A stretch of 64,000 nucleotides of DNA. Source: Bolinopsis microptera. Taxonomy: Eukaryota; Ctenophora; Tentaculata; Lobata; Bolinopsidae. The notes under the pieces were generated by a model, which saw only the letters and a list, made by a program, of their open reading frames with translations, was not told where the DNA came from and made no database searches. A program made the position numbers and the translations under genes. The stretch covers positions 20,360,494 to 20,424,493 of the forward strand of contig NC_087082.1 of the NCBI RefSeq assembly GCF_026151205.1. Reading direction: 5' to 3'. This document shows, in pieces, positions 1 through 9,017 of this stretch (positions are counted from its first letter, which is position 1; each line of letters opens with the position of its first letter).

Positions 1-254
1 TTACCTGGTTACATCGCTTAGTTAGTTTTATTTCTCTAGACTTTTTAAACTGAATTCACAGACAAATAATTAGTATTATTGGGGATGTTACAGATCTCTT
101 TTAATATTTTTGTCACTCGGTGGTTTTATTAGCTTCACGATAACAGTTTTACAGCAAGTTGCAAATCCACAAATCATCACACACATACATACATAACACA
201 CGCGTGCACACATCTTCACAATATTTACCAGCCCAATTTCCGGACTTCTGACCA

Positions 255-323
255 GTGTGACCAGTGTGACCAGCTGTGACTAGTGTGACTAGTGTGACCA
301 GTGTGACCAGTTGCAGTGTGACC
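255..323. repeat. Short GTGTGACCA-type tandem repeat
   Basis: Imperfect 10-bp units of the form CCAGTGTGAC are repeated about seven times, followed by an AAC trinucleotide run. The short minus-strand reading frame across it (LVTLVTLVT) is a by-product of the repeat and not a gene. Confidence 0.7.
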
Positions 324-577
324 AACAACAACAACAACCACTGTGTAGGTCCTGGTCAGCCAAATTCCATTAATGACCAGCCATTTACCCAGCCGGTTTT
401 ACCAACATTATGCCCGTTCAGGCGGGGGATTATGTTTACCTCGTAATGTTAGTCACGTGTAACTACACTTGTTGTAACTATGCCATATAATAAAGTGTGA
501 TCTGCAGCTGCTGTGATGTTGTGTCTCATGCTGTCTGTGTGGAGTGTAACACATTTTAACTGTAATTTTATTAAATT

Positions 578-684
578 CACGTGGTGTTGTGATGACGTCA
601 CGTGGTGTTGTGATGACGTCACGTGGTGTTGTGATGACGTCACGTGGTGTTGTGATGACGTCACGTGGTGTTGTGATGACGTCA
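578..684. promoter_or_regulatory. Five tandem 21-bp units, each with a CRE palindrome next to CACGTGG
   Basis: Five near-perfect 21-bp units each carry TGACGTCA (at 593, 614, 635, 656 and 677); in all but the last this is followed directly by CGTGG, giving TGACGTCACGTGG. TGACGTCA is the consensus CREB/ATF site and CACGTG a bHLH E-box. Whether the array binds factors is inference; it may simply be a minisatellite. Confidence 0.6.
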
Positions 685-2128
685 CATGATCAATAATCGT
701 GGTGTAAGTGTGTGAATAGAACTTAATGGGGTTGTGTACTGATTTTGGTTGAATTGTAGCATGAATTTAGAACTGGTATAGCTCAACTGGATGTATGTTA
801 ACTGGGCATGTTAACAAATCAGTTATAAAACATGGTGTGAATGAATTCATGTACTTCACTCCCATTATTTCATAATTTACTGAGATTGGCAGCATTAAAG
901 AATTAAAACCACAATATAAAACAAATATTTTAATTCTGCTCGTCAAATGCACTCGAAAAGAGATCTAGATCATGCATAAGATATTACAGTGCAGCTTATG
1001 TGTTACTGTTATAGCTGAAGATGAGTGCAGTTGGCATTGACTTTCAGAATTTACAGAAAATGAAATGTACAAAAGTCGTTCGTAAGGACAACTTAAACCA
1101 AATTTCTATAATACTAACTTAAAAATGACTTCCCTACACAATACTTACTAATACAATACTTGCACACAGCACAACCGGTCATATTCCTGTCTGTTTCCCT
1201 ACAAAAGTACAAACTGAACATGTAGTATACCTTTCTTACTAGCAGTAAATCAGGGTAAGAGTATTAATAAACTCGTCGAGCAATAAACTTGAAGTTTAAC
1301 GTATTATTTTTGTTGTAATGTTAATTATAGTGATTAATTAAAGTAGAGAAGCTATTGGCGATGTAATGAGACATATTCACATGACAGTGTTACACGTGAT
1401 GCCCATATAAGGAGTGAGAGCATTAATTATTATTATACACAGTCTAGTTAGTACCTCGTGATAATATGATCTTCTGAGAGGATGAAGGATCACGAGGTAC
1501 TTTGTTAACAAGAAGGCCAAACTTCTTCCGAGGCTCAGCCTCTGAGACAACCACAGGTATAATGTACACCAGAAGTAAAAAGCTACTTTACTAAAACCTT
1601 ACTTTTAGTACCAGTGTAGGGTCTACCCGGTAGTTTATTCTAGACCCTAAGTTTCTATGTAAAGATGTAACACTATTAATAGTGTAACAAGCCGGTGGCG
1701 GAGAGAGAGATGTAACACTATTAATAGTTACTATGGTAACGGTGGTGGTGTCCTTCTATTTTACTCACAGTGACTTGCAGTTAGTAGATTTATTCTTTAC
1801 GTCACAACGTCACAACGCAACTGTTAAATAGGTCTCTATTTGAGCTGCTCAAAGGGCTCATTTTAAGATTTTATCAGATAATGTCCTCTTATTGGCCATT
1901 AAACTATTAAAGTCTCTGTATCGGACTCAAGTAAAAGCATTGAAGGATGTAACGAATTTTAGAGCAGGGCGTGGTTTATTACGAATACAACTTGTGACGC
2001 TAACGAAGTGGACTATTTTAATGTTAACAATACTAATATGTAACAAATAATTTAATGTTCAAGTGCTATATTGTATGGACTTCATGATCTTTAAAAACTT
2101 CATAAATTTTACTAACTTTTGTTTGCAG

Positions 2129-2205
2129 ACTTTAAAGATTACCTGCATCGTGAACAAATGATGACTAGATTTACAAAAATAACCAGTGAAAATCTATTTG
2201 AGTTT
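2129..2205 (+). CDS. HUNK-like kinase, exon for helix C and beta-4 (tentative)
   Basis: A TTTGCAG acceptor is followed by a frame reading DYLHREQMMTRF, which fits helix C of SNF1/AMPK-type kinases (HUNK has an RRE in this position); E of HRE would be the conserved helix-C glutamate. The exon starts with two bases completing a codon (phase 1). Ending at 2205 with a GTTTAT donor gives phase 0, matches the next exon, and puts 27 residues between HRE and LVMEL, close to the HUNK spacing. A better-looking GTAATC donor at 2216 would break the phase. The end is therefore uncertain. Confidence 0.5.
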
Positions 2206-2941
2206 GTTTATATAGGTAATCAATAATCATTTGCCCAGACTGAAGGCATTCCTTATGTTGATATATATGAATTATAATATTTCTATTATTTCATGCCAAT
2301 CACCTCACGTAATAACGATAGAATATTTTTATGATAATATTGACTCCGCAAGAATATCGTAACTATTTTATTGAAAAAGAAATAGGAGTTATATGATTGA
2401 ATATCCTTGCCCATTTTTGTACCTGGCCCCATAAATTACAAATATTTGTGATAATATGATATTCTCATTATTTTACACGTGATGACGTGATGCCCATATA
2501 AGGAGTGAGAACACGACTGCTTAGAGAGATCAGGACTCTCTCTTTATCACGAGAACTCCTGTTTCAGGAATTATTGTGATAACGAGATATTCATATTGTA
2601 TTCTGGATTTCAGCTTTTAGGCGTAATTCTTAATAATATAATATATGCATTGGTCTGTGAACATGATCTGTGAAGTATGATCACGGTATTAAGGCAGAGG
2701 CAATATGTAAGTGCGGTTATATTTTGCAAATAGTGCGATGCCTATATGTTGCCTCTGTCTTAAGGGTGGTCTGTGAAGTGGGAATATGGTTTGCAAGCAT
2801 GATGTATCAATATAGCTTGTAAATGTGATTTTTAACTGAAGTCAGTGAACATAGCATGATCTGTGAGATAGTTATCAATATTAATCCACACTAAATAATC
2901 AATAAGATTGAGCTCAATACTAACTTTCTCCCCAATTCCAG

Positions 2942-3123
2942 TACACGACGCAGTCCCACACGCTTTATTGCCTGGTAATGGAATTAGCTGAAGGGGGAGA
3001 GTTGCTGACATTCGTCAAGAACAACAACGAACACAAGCGTCTTGAGGAGGCAAAGGCGAGACCTTTCGTACGCCAACTCATATCAGCTCTATACTATCTT
3101 CATAGCAAGGGCATCGTTCACAG
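2942..3123 (+). CDS. HUNK-like serine/threonine kinase: hinge, helices D/E and HR of the catalytic loop
   Basis: After a CCAATTCCAG acceptor the frame reads LVMELAEGGELLTFVK (beta-5, hinge, helix D), then RLEEAKARPFVRQLISAL and YLHSKGIVH (helix E). This closely follows HUNK (RLEE, RQLISA, LH, VVHRD), a kinase related to AMPK. The exon ends in phase 2 inside the Arg codon of the HRD triad (AG|GTAACG), completed by A at the start of the next exon. The intron begins with a 36-bp array that repeats the last exon bases with the donor. The GVNMYAML motif downstream is the main reason to prefer HUNK over other AMPK-related kinases. Confidence 0.85.
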
Positions 3124-3360
3124 GTAACGTTAGATTTATGAAGGAGTAATCGTTCACAGGTAACGTTAGATTTATGAAGGAGTAATCGTTCACAGGTAAC
3201 GTTAGATTTATGAAGGAGTAATCGTTCACAGGTAACGTTAGATTTATGAAGGAGTAATCGTTCACAGGTAACGTTAGATTTATGAAGGAGTAATGCGTTC
3301 ACAGGTAACGTTAGATTTATGAAGGAGTAATCGTTCACAGGTAACGTTTAAAGATTTATG
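3124..3360 (+). repeat. 36-bp tandem array containing the 5' splice site
   Basis: Seven GTAACG donors occur at 36-bp spacing (3124, 3160, 3196, 3232, 3268, then about 3305 and 3341 after a 1-bp insertion). Each unit ends in CGTTCACAG, a copy of the last exon bases, so each unit recreates the exon end (CACAG|GTAACG). Reading past the first donor gives CAC AGG TAA, an immediate stop. Only the first donor yields kinase. Confidence 0.9.
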
Positions 3361-3888
3361 GATTCGTTGCAGGAATCAAACTGTTAAGTCCATAGTTTTA
3401 AGTTCCTGATTATTCTAAATTGAATCATTTAGATAAGTTAAATATTCCTGATCACTAAAATCTATGCAACAGTAATAGGGATACATTATAAGTTCTATTG
3501 TGATTAAGTCAAAAAAGAGAAAATTAGTCGGCAAATGATTTTAAAAGAGAGTTGGGATGGGGGGAGGAGGCAAAGGTACCTACAGTGTGTTTAGGCCTGT
3601 TATCTCAGATGATAGTAATATTTGCTGAATCAAGTGGTAAAATACGTAGATCGTTTTCTTATAGGATCGTTTATTGGTGGTGGTTCCCCAGAACTAATCA
3701 ATTATTCCGATGGTCTTATCAGCAGGTGGTTATGTGCCTTTCCTCGGTAGAATGTTCCGCGGTATTACAAACGCTGTCATTATGCATTTCTCTAGAGTTT
3801 CCAAAATAGTTGGAGAAAGACAGCACCCTAGCTCCGTCGTTACAGGGATAATTATGATTTGCCAATATTTGACCAAAGTTTACTTCAG

Positions 3889-3947
3889 AGATTTGAAGAT
3901 GGAAAACATCCTGCTCAACAAAAAGAAGACTGAAGTTAAAATAATCG
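3889..3947 (+). CDS. HUNK-like kinase: catalytic loop exon
   Basis: Acceptor TTACTTCAG. The first base completes Arg, giving HRDLKMEN, the catalytic loop with the base Asp, the Lys and the Mg-binding Asn. It continues ILLNKKKTEVKII and ends in phase 1 (ATC G|GTGAGT), so that Asp of DFG is split with the next exon. All residues expected of an active kinase are present. The DLKMEN form fits the SNF1/AMPK/HUNK group. Confidence 0.9.
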
Positions 3948-4382
3948 GTGAGTCATTTAATTGGCAAGTTTCTTCTCTCTTCGCCTCTATCCTTTTGGGT
4001 TTTATCGTTCTCTTTCTTCGATAATTGATCTTATCGTTTTTCTAAAGTTCAACGCAGCTCACGACTGATTATCACTCAGAGGACTGAGCCAAACACAATC
4101 ATTTAAATTCGAAGCAAAATAATCGAGAAAACAACTTGCTTTCAAATTTGAAATTTTGGAATATATGGTTCCGCGCTATTGAGAATGGAGATTGTGTTGT
4201 CAGTAAAATGGCATCAGATATAAAATACATACTGCATCTAAATATATCATCTATTTTTTCCCTCGGGCATAAATACTTTTTTTCAGTCAAATAGTCAGAT
4301 ATTACATCGGTTATCAGACTGTGGATTGTTTAATCCTGATTAGTCGTGTTTATAGTAAAACTTCATTTCTTATTGTGTCAGC

Positions 4383-4456
4383 GCCTTCCTGGCTCAGTTG
4401 GTTAGAGCGTCAGTCTCATAATCTGAAGGTCGTGAGTTCGAGCCTCACGGAGGGCA
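4383..4456 (+). tRNA. tRNA-Met (elongator, anticodon CAT)
   Basis: A 74-nt cloverleaf. The acceptor arm GCCTTCC pairs with GGAGGGC (one G-T wobble), with discriminator A at 4456. The D arm is GCTC/GAGC, the anticodon arm TCAGT-CTCATAA-TCTGA has anticodon CAT at 4417-4419, and the T arm is GTGAG-TTCGAGC-CTCAC. The anticodon arm is the one seen in animal elongator Met tRNAs, including the non-canonical T-T pair closing the loop. A-box (GGCTCAGTTGGTTAGAGC) and B-box (GTTCGAGCC) match pol III promoters. It is intronless and lies in the sense orientation inside a kinase intron. Confidence 0.93.
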
Positions 4457-5713
4457 TAGATTTTGTCCAATCACAAACAAGAATGGTTAATTTCTAGAAA
4501 GAGTTGAGAGGTTTCAAATCACTTTTATCTTCTATCCAATAAAACTTCACACTACCCCTGTCAAGATAAAGAATGTTTCATTAGCAAGTGAACCAATGTT
4601 CAGTCCAATATTCTCGTGTGTGATCGGGGAGATCAAATTGCCACGAATATGGTCGTAATAGCTCTAATTATAAGGTTAAGTATTGGAATCTTGCTCTTTC
4701 ACCCTCATTAGCATCATTATCCCTTAACTCGCTGTTCAAGTTTACTGATCCTATTTTTAGCACATTTTGATCACAAAGCAATAATTCTGAATGCCTGCAA
4801 CCGAAACCACGCCCTAAATATTCTAATTTCTTATCCTGTAACCTGGAACCACGATTTTGGTGACCCTAAAACCCGGTTCACGGTAAGTATGTATAGTCAA
4901 CCAATTTGCAGGTATCAGGCCGCCCAAACTTCTCGTAGAGCTGTTATTAACATATCGGTTGACTTGTCGTTACTTGTGTGCCAACTGGCACGTGAGCCAA
5001 ATAATAACCATGTAAGTTGAATATACCACGTATAAATATGGTAAACTGTTCAAGAGCCTCACTAATTACACTCGCATCTGCTTGTACAAGCAAATCATGA
5101 TGACCGTGGTGGATATTAATTGCACAGCCATTGGTCCAGGGGCCAATCGTCTACATTTAATCACGATTTGTAGTGTATGGAACGCGCGAAACTTATTTTA
5201 AAATGAAAATATGAAGCAACTCAGCGCCCAGTGTGACATGACGAGAAATTCTGTATTCGGACTATTGAAAGTCGTGTGCCCCATGAAATACTTTCGGATT
5301 CTGATATGATCCTTTTCTCTTCTTTGGGACACCTCATGCTGGTTGAATCACACCTATCTGATATATTTTGTTGATAAGACTGAGCTGAACGGATTTGTAT
5401 GCAAATCTGAAATCGGGCCAGATGTGCAGTGCGCGGCTTATAGGATTATAGTCCGTACTTTCACGTACTGGACGATTTGTAAACAAAGGATTGTTGAAAA
5501 TTGAAATTTGAAACTTGAACAGGGCAATGTCATAAAAAACCCTAGTTTATCAATCGTCACATCCATCAGGCATATGCGTTTCTAACCAAGGACTTGTTCG
5601 AGAGGAAAGATTCACCTAGCAGTACCGACCCACAGTAATCAGTATTTACTATTTAGGTACTACGCTATAAATTTGGGAGTCATGGCAACAGCACTCACCA
5701 AACACATCCCCAG

Positions 5714-5826
5714 ATTTTGGTTTGAGTAATCACCACGAGGTCGGAGAACTGTTGTCCACACATTGCGGCTCTCCAGAGTATGCTGCTCCGGAGTTATTTG
5801 TTGCTGGCCGACAGTACGGCGCTGAG
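5714..5826 (+). CDS. HUNK-like kinase: DFG and activation segment exon
   Basis: Acceptor CATCCCCAG. With the G carried over from the previous exon the frame reads [20 protein letters not shown], then PEYAAPEL. This gives the DFG motif, an activation loop with the [12 protein letters not shown] pattern typical of SNF1/AMPK/HUNK kinases (phosphorylatable Thr before CGSP) and the APE motif. It ends in phase 0 (GAG|GTTTGT). The segment between DFG and the phosphosite is short and differs from vertebrate HUNK. Confidence 0.9.
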
Positions 5827-6193
5827 GTTTGTCTTTTAACAAGTGCATTGTTGAGTGTGAGAGACGTTTTTTTTAAACACTTCTACTACTACTACTATGT
5901 CGGAACTAAGTCCGATCGACGCCAGATAACCCCCTCCATATATCCTTGTCCCACATCAGGGTTCGCAGTTCCTCTTTAGAGTTTGTCCCAACTTCCTTCA
6001 GTAACAGTTATAAAAATGGTGGGTTCTTTATCTGCCCCAATCCAGACTCCAGAGTCAGACCATCATGTCAAAACCTTCAGGCTAAATGAAATGAAATAAG
6101 TAAATTAAATGAGTAAATAGCTACAAGGATTACGTTCTGATCGAGCAATAACAATGAATAATGAATAATGTGTTACTGAAATTTCCCCTACAG

Positions 6194-6356
6194 GTTGACG
6201 TGTGGAGTTTAGGTGTGAACATGTACGCCATGTTAGTCGGTAAACTGCCCTTCAGATCCTCCCGGAACCACAGCAACCCCCGAGCCAAGCTCCTTCAACA
6301 GATATCAGCCGGGCTGGGCGCTCATCAGGAGGCTGATGCCGCTCATCTTCATCCCT
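6194..6356 (+). CDS. HUNK-like kinase: helix F to helix G exon
   Basis: Acceptor CCCCTACAG. The frame reads VDVWSLGVNMYAMLVGKLPF, matching HUNK's DVWSIGVNMYAML almost residue for residue; most related kinases have GVILY or GVVLY here, so this is the strongest family marker. The remainder (RSSRNHSNPRAKLLQQISAG) covers helix G and is divergent. It ends in phase 1 (CCC T|GTGAGT). The last roughly 25 bases of this exon with the donor are copied twice more in the intron. Confidence 0.9.
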
Positions 6357-6658
6357 GTGAGTATAATGTACTTCAGTACCAGGTAACCAGGTAACCAGGT
6401 AACCAGGTAACCAGGTAACCAGGTAACCAGGTAACCAGGTAACCAGGTAACCAGGTAACCAGGATGCCGCTCATCTTCAACCCTGTGAGTATGATGTACT
6501 TCAGTACCAGGTAACCAGGTAACCAGGTAACCAGGTAACCAGGTAACCAGGTAACCAGGTAACCAGGTAACCAGGTAACCAGGTAACCAGGTAACCAGGT
6601 AACCAGGTAACCAGGTAACCAGGTAACCAGGATGCCGCTCATCTTCATCCCTGTGAGT
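6336..6658 (+). repeat. Three copies of the exon end and donor, separated by (GTAACCAG)n
   Basis: GATGCCGCTCATCTTC...CCCT|GTGAGTAT occurs at about 6336, 6463 and 6630. Between the copies lie 8-bp (GTAACCAG)n blocks, about 10 and 16 units. Every 8-bp unit contains CAG|GTAAC, which is both a 3'-splice-site end and a donor. Reading past the first donor runs into TAA within the first 8-bp block. Confidence 0.9.
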
Positions 6659-6843
6659 ATCATGAGTTTTTGGAGAAGGAGGTTGGGTTTCAAAAATAAA
6701 TTGAATGGTTTATCAGGAATTTGGATGCTTATTACATGATTGCTCATTAATTTAAAGCTTATCTTCCATTATTATATTTCATATCTGAGGTTTACACACC
6801 ATTCTTTTCTGAAGAGTAACAACTGATAAAGATCCTATTTCAG

Positions 6844-6998
6844 CGTGTCTAAATCTGATAAAAGGGATGTTACAACCAGACCCCTGTAAAAGGCTGAAGC
6901 TGACTGCTGTAATGCAACACCCGTGGGTTACGAACAAGGGAACGTGGCCTCTTTACCCTTACATTACCCCCAAGTGTAATGATGCCTTAGAAAAACAG
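6844..6998 (+). CDS. HUNK-like kinase: end of C-lobe
   Basis: Acceptor CTATTTCAG. With T from the previous exon the frame reads SCLNLIKGMLQPDPCKRLKL, then TAVMQHPWVTN. This is the helix H/I region with the DP..R motif and the HPW of the last kinase-domain helix, matching HUNK (LLEPDPVKRP, RWLNEN). The tail (KGTWPLYPYITPKCNDALEK) leads into the UBA-like exon. It ends in phase 0 (CAG|GTAGGT). About 85 bp of its 3' part with the donor are duplicated at 7062-7146. Confidence 0.9.
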
Positions 6999-7015
6999 GT
7001 AGGTCACTTCAGTAC

Positions 7016-7150
7016 CAGGTAACCAGGTAACCAGGTAACCAGGTAACCAGGTAACCAGGTTGCCATGGGTAACGAACAAGGGAACGTGGCCTCTTTACCC
7101 TTACATTACCCCCAAGTGTAATGATGCCTTAGAAAAACAGGTAGGTCATT
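7016..7150 (+). repeat. (GTAACCAG)n block and partial duplicate of the preceding exon with its donor
   Basis: Five GTAACCAG units (7016-7060) are followed by a copy of the preceding exon's last 85 bp or so, identical from AACGAACAAGG onward and ending CAG|GTAGGTCA (7062-7146). The copy has CAGGTTGCCATGGGTAACG where the exon has CCGTGGGTTACG, so it is a partial exon duplication with an AG close upstream and an intact donor. It could in principle act as a duplicated exon. Confidence 0.85.
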
Positions 7151-7405
7151 ATAGGAGGGCAGTTTTGTTCAACAACATAAACTGTGTTTGTGCTGGGCAT
7201 TTTTCGGCTTTTTCAAATCTCTTTGAAATAAAATTTGTCAAAATCTCTCGTTAAAAAATAAACTTTGTCAATATTACCCGTAAAAAATTTGTCAAAAACT
7301 CTCGTTAAAAATAAAATTTGTCAGACTTTGCCGGGGGTCCCTCCAAACATCTCAGATCAAATAATCACGCACTCTCCCGATCCCACCTAAACCCCCTTTT
7401 GCCAG

Positions 7406-7552
7406 GTAATACACCAGATGTCACGACTGCTAAAAGTCAACCAGTCTGACATTAAACGAGCTATAGACGAGAACAGGCTGGACTGGATATCAGCTATTTA
7501 TCATCTGTTGATGCGGGACAAAGAACAACACCTCGCTGCTAAAGTTTCCAAC
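7406..7552 (+). CDS. HUNK-like kinase: UBA-like helical segment
   Basis: Acceptor TTTTGCCAG, phase 0-0, 49 codons. It reads VIHQMSRLLKVNQSDIKRAI and then AIYHLLMRDKEQHL. HUNK has, directly after its kinase domain, a similar segment (helix, a few residues, DVI, then ILAIYFLL). AMPK-related kinases commonly carry a UBA or UBA-like autoregulatory domain at this position. The AIYHLL motif is the clearest shared element. Its role in regulation is inferred from the family. Confidence 0.8.
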
Positions 7553-7736
7553 GTAAGTTATTTGGGTTACGTGGTTAATCAATAATCATCTGTCATTTTA
7601 AAATTCATGACTCGACACAAACAAATTTTTCTTATCTCACCGATATTGAAGAGTGGAAGTTGTTGATAACCTACAGTACTTAGTCATCTGATAACAAGCT
7701 TCGAACACTTCTAGAATCTCAAATAACCCCCTCACA

Positions 7737-8876
7737 TCCCCTCAGTTCCACGACCCCTCACTAACCCCTCGGTTCCCCGACCCCTCACTAACCCATCACC
7801 TCTTTACAACATCATCCCCAGCTGAAGACGATTTACACATGTATTTTGAAAGCTCCTGCTAAAACAAACTTTTCGTATCACTTATATGTTTTAAATAATC
7901 CCCATCCAGTCTCCAGACTAACCCATCAGTTCAACGACCCCTCACTAGCCCCTCAGTTCCCCGACCCCTCACTAACCCATCAGTTCAACGACCCCTCACT
8001 AACCCCTCAGTTACCCGACCCCTCACAAACCCCTCAGTTCCCCGACCCCCCACTAACCCATCAGTTCCATAACCCCTCACTCACCCCTCAGTTCCCCGAC
8101 CCCTCACTAACCCATCAGTTCCCCGACACCTCACTAACCCCTCAGTTCCCCGACACCTCACTAACCCCTCAGTTCCCCGACCCCTCACTAACCCCTCAGT
8201 TCCTCGACCCCTCACTAACCCCTCAGTTCACCGACCCCTCACCGACCCCTCAGTTCCCCGACCCCTCATTAACCCTCGTTCCCCGACCCCTCACTAACCC
8301 CTCACATCCCAGACCCCTCACTAACCCCTCACATCCCCGACCCCTCACTAACCCCTCCGTTCCCCGACCCCTCACTAACCCCTCAGTTCCCCGACCCCGC
8401 ACTAACCCCTCAGTTCCCCGACCCCGCACTAACCCCTCAGTTCCACGACCCCTCACTAACCCCTCAGTTCCCCGACCCCCCACTAACCCATCAGTTCCAT
8501 AACCCCTCACTCACCCCTCAGTTCCCCGACCTCTCTCTAACCCCCCGTTCCCCGACCCCTCACTAACCCCTCACATCCCCGACCCCTCACTAACTCCTCC
8601 GTTCCCCGACCCCTCACTAACCCCTCAGTTCCCCGACCCCGCACTAACCCTCAGTTCCCCGACCCCGCACTAACCCCTCAGTTCCCCGACCCCTCACTAA
8701 CCCCTCCGTTCCCCGACTCCTCACTAACCCCTCCGTTCCCCGACCCCTCACTAACCCCTCAGTTCCCCGACCCCTCACTAACCCCTCAGTTCCCCGACCC
8801 CTCACTAACCCCTCACTTCCCCGACCCCTCACTAACCCCTCCATTCCCCGACCCCTCACTAACCCCTCACATCCCA
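7737..8876. repeat. 27-bp pyrimidine-rich minisatellite abutting a 3' splice site
   Basis: About 40 imperfect 27-bp units (core CCCCTCACTAACCCCTCAG plus TTCCCCGA) run up to the AG at 8876-8877. They form an extended pyrimidine tract. Some units end CATCCCAG|AC, the same as the true acceptor (for example near 8305). The unit also contains CTAAC, a good branch-point core. The long frames on both strands (PDPSLTPQF repeats; GRGTEGLVR repeats) are repeat by-products. Confidence 0.9.
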
Positions 8877-8877
8877 G

Positions 8878-9017
8878 ACCTCGCTGAGTGGTGAGATGAC
8901 GGAGAGTACGAGTGGAGTGGGGACCTCTATTGCAGACGAGCAGGAGTCCAAGACAATAGAGCAGATCACAGCACTCACCCTGAACGGCAGACACAGCTCC
9001 CCTGCTACTCCTCTAAT
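8878..9017 (+). CDS. HUNK-like kinase: start of disordered tail
   Basis: Acceptor CATCCCAG, phase 0 start, phase 2 end (CTA AT|GTAAGT). It reads TSLSGEMTESTSGVGTSIAD and ends LNGRHSSPATPLM, a Ser/Thr-rich, probably unstructured linker after the UBA-like segment. The exon's last 28 bases form part of the 43-bp unit of the huge downstream array. Reading past the donor gives CTA ATG TAA, a stop. Confidence 0.75.

Larger units (their letters stand above)
1..2128. other. No supported exon; AT-rich intronic or upstream DNA
   Basis: I see no exon with convincing splice sites and protein similarity here. The missing N-lobe exons of the kinase downstream (glycine loop, ATP-binding lysine) were looked for and not found. 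The stretch holds a 10-bp GTGTGACCA-type repeat (about 255-323), a CRE/E-box array (578-684) and a 12-bp-arm inverted repeat (1451-1462 with 1489-1500). It also holds a 26-bp segment (1394-1419) that recurs at 2485-2510, which suggests a dispersed element that I cannot name. Confidence 0.5.

Noticed and set aside
7737-8876. Telomere-like CCCTCACTAACC repeat
   Set aside because: Not a telomeric hexamer; the 27-bp period is a pyrimidine minisatellite next to an acceptor.
8250-8994. Long minus-strand frames with GRGTEGLVR repeats
   Set aside because: They follow from a 27-bp unit that has no stop in that frame and have no start context or splice sites.
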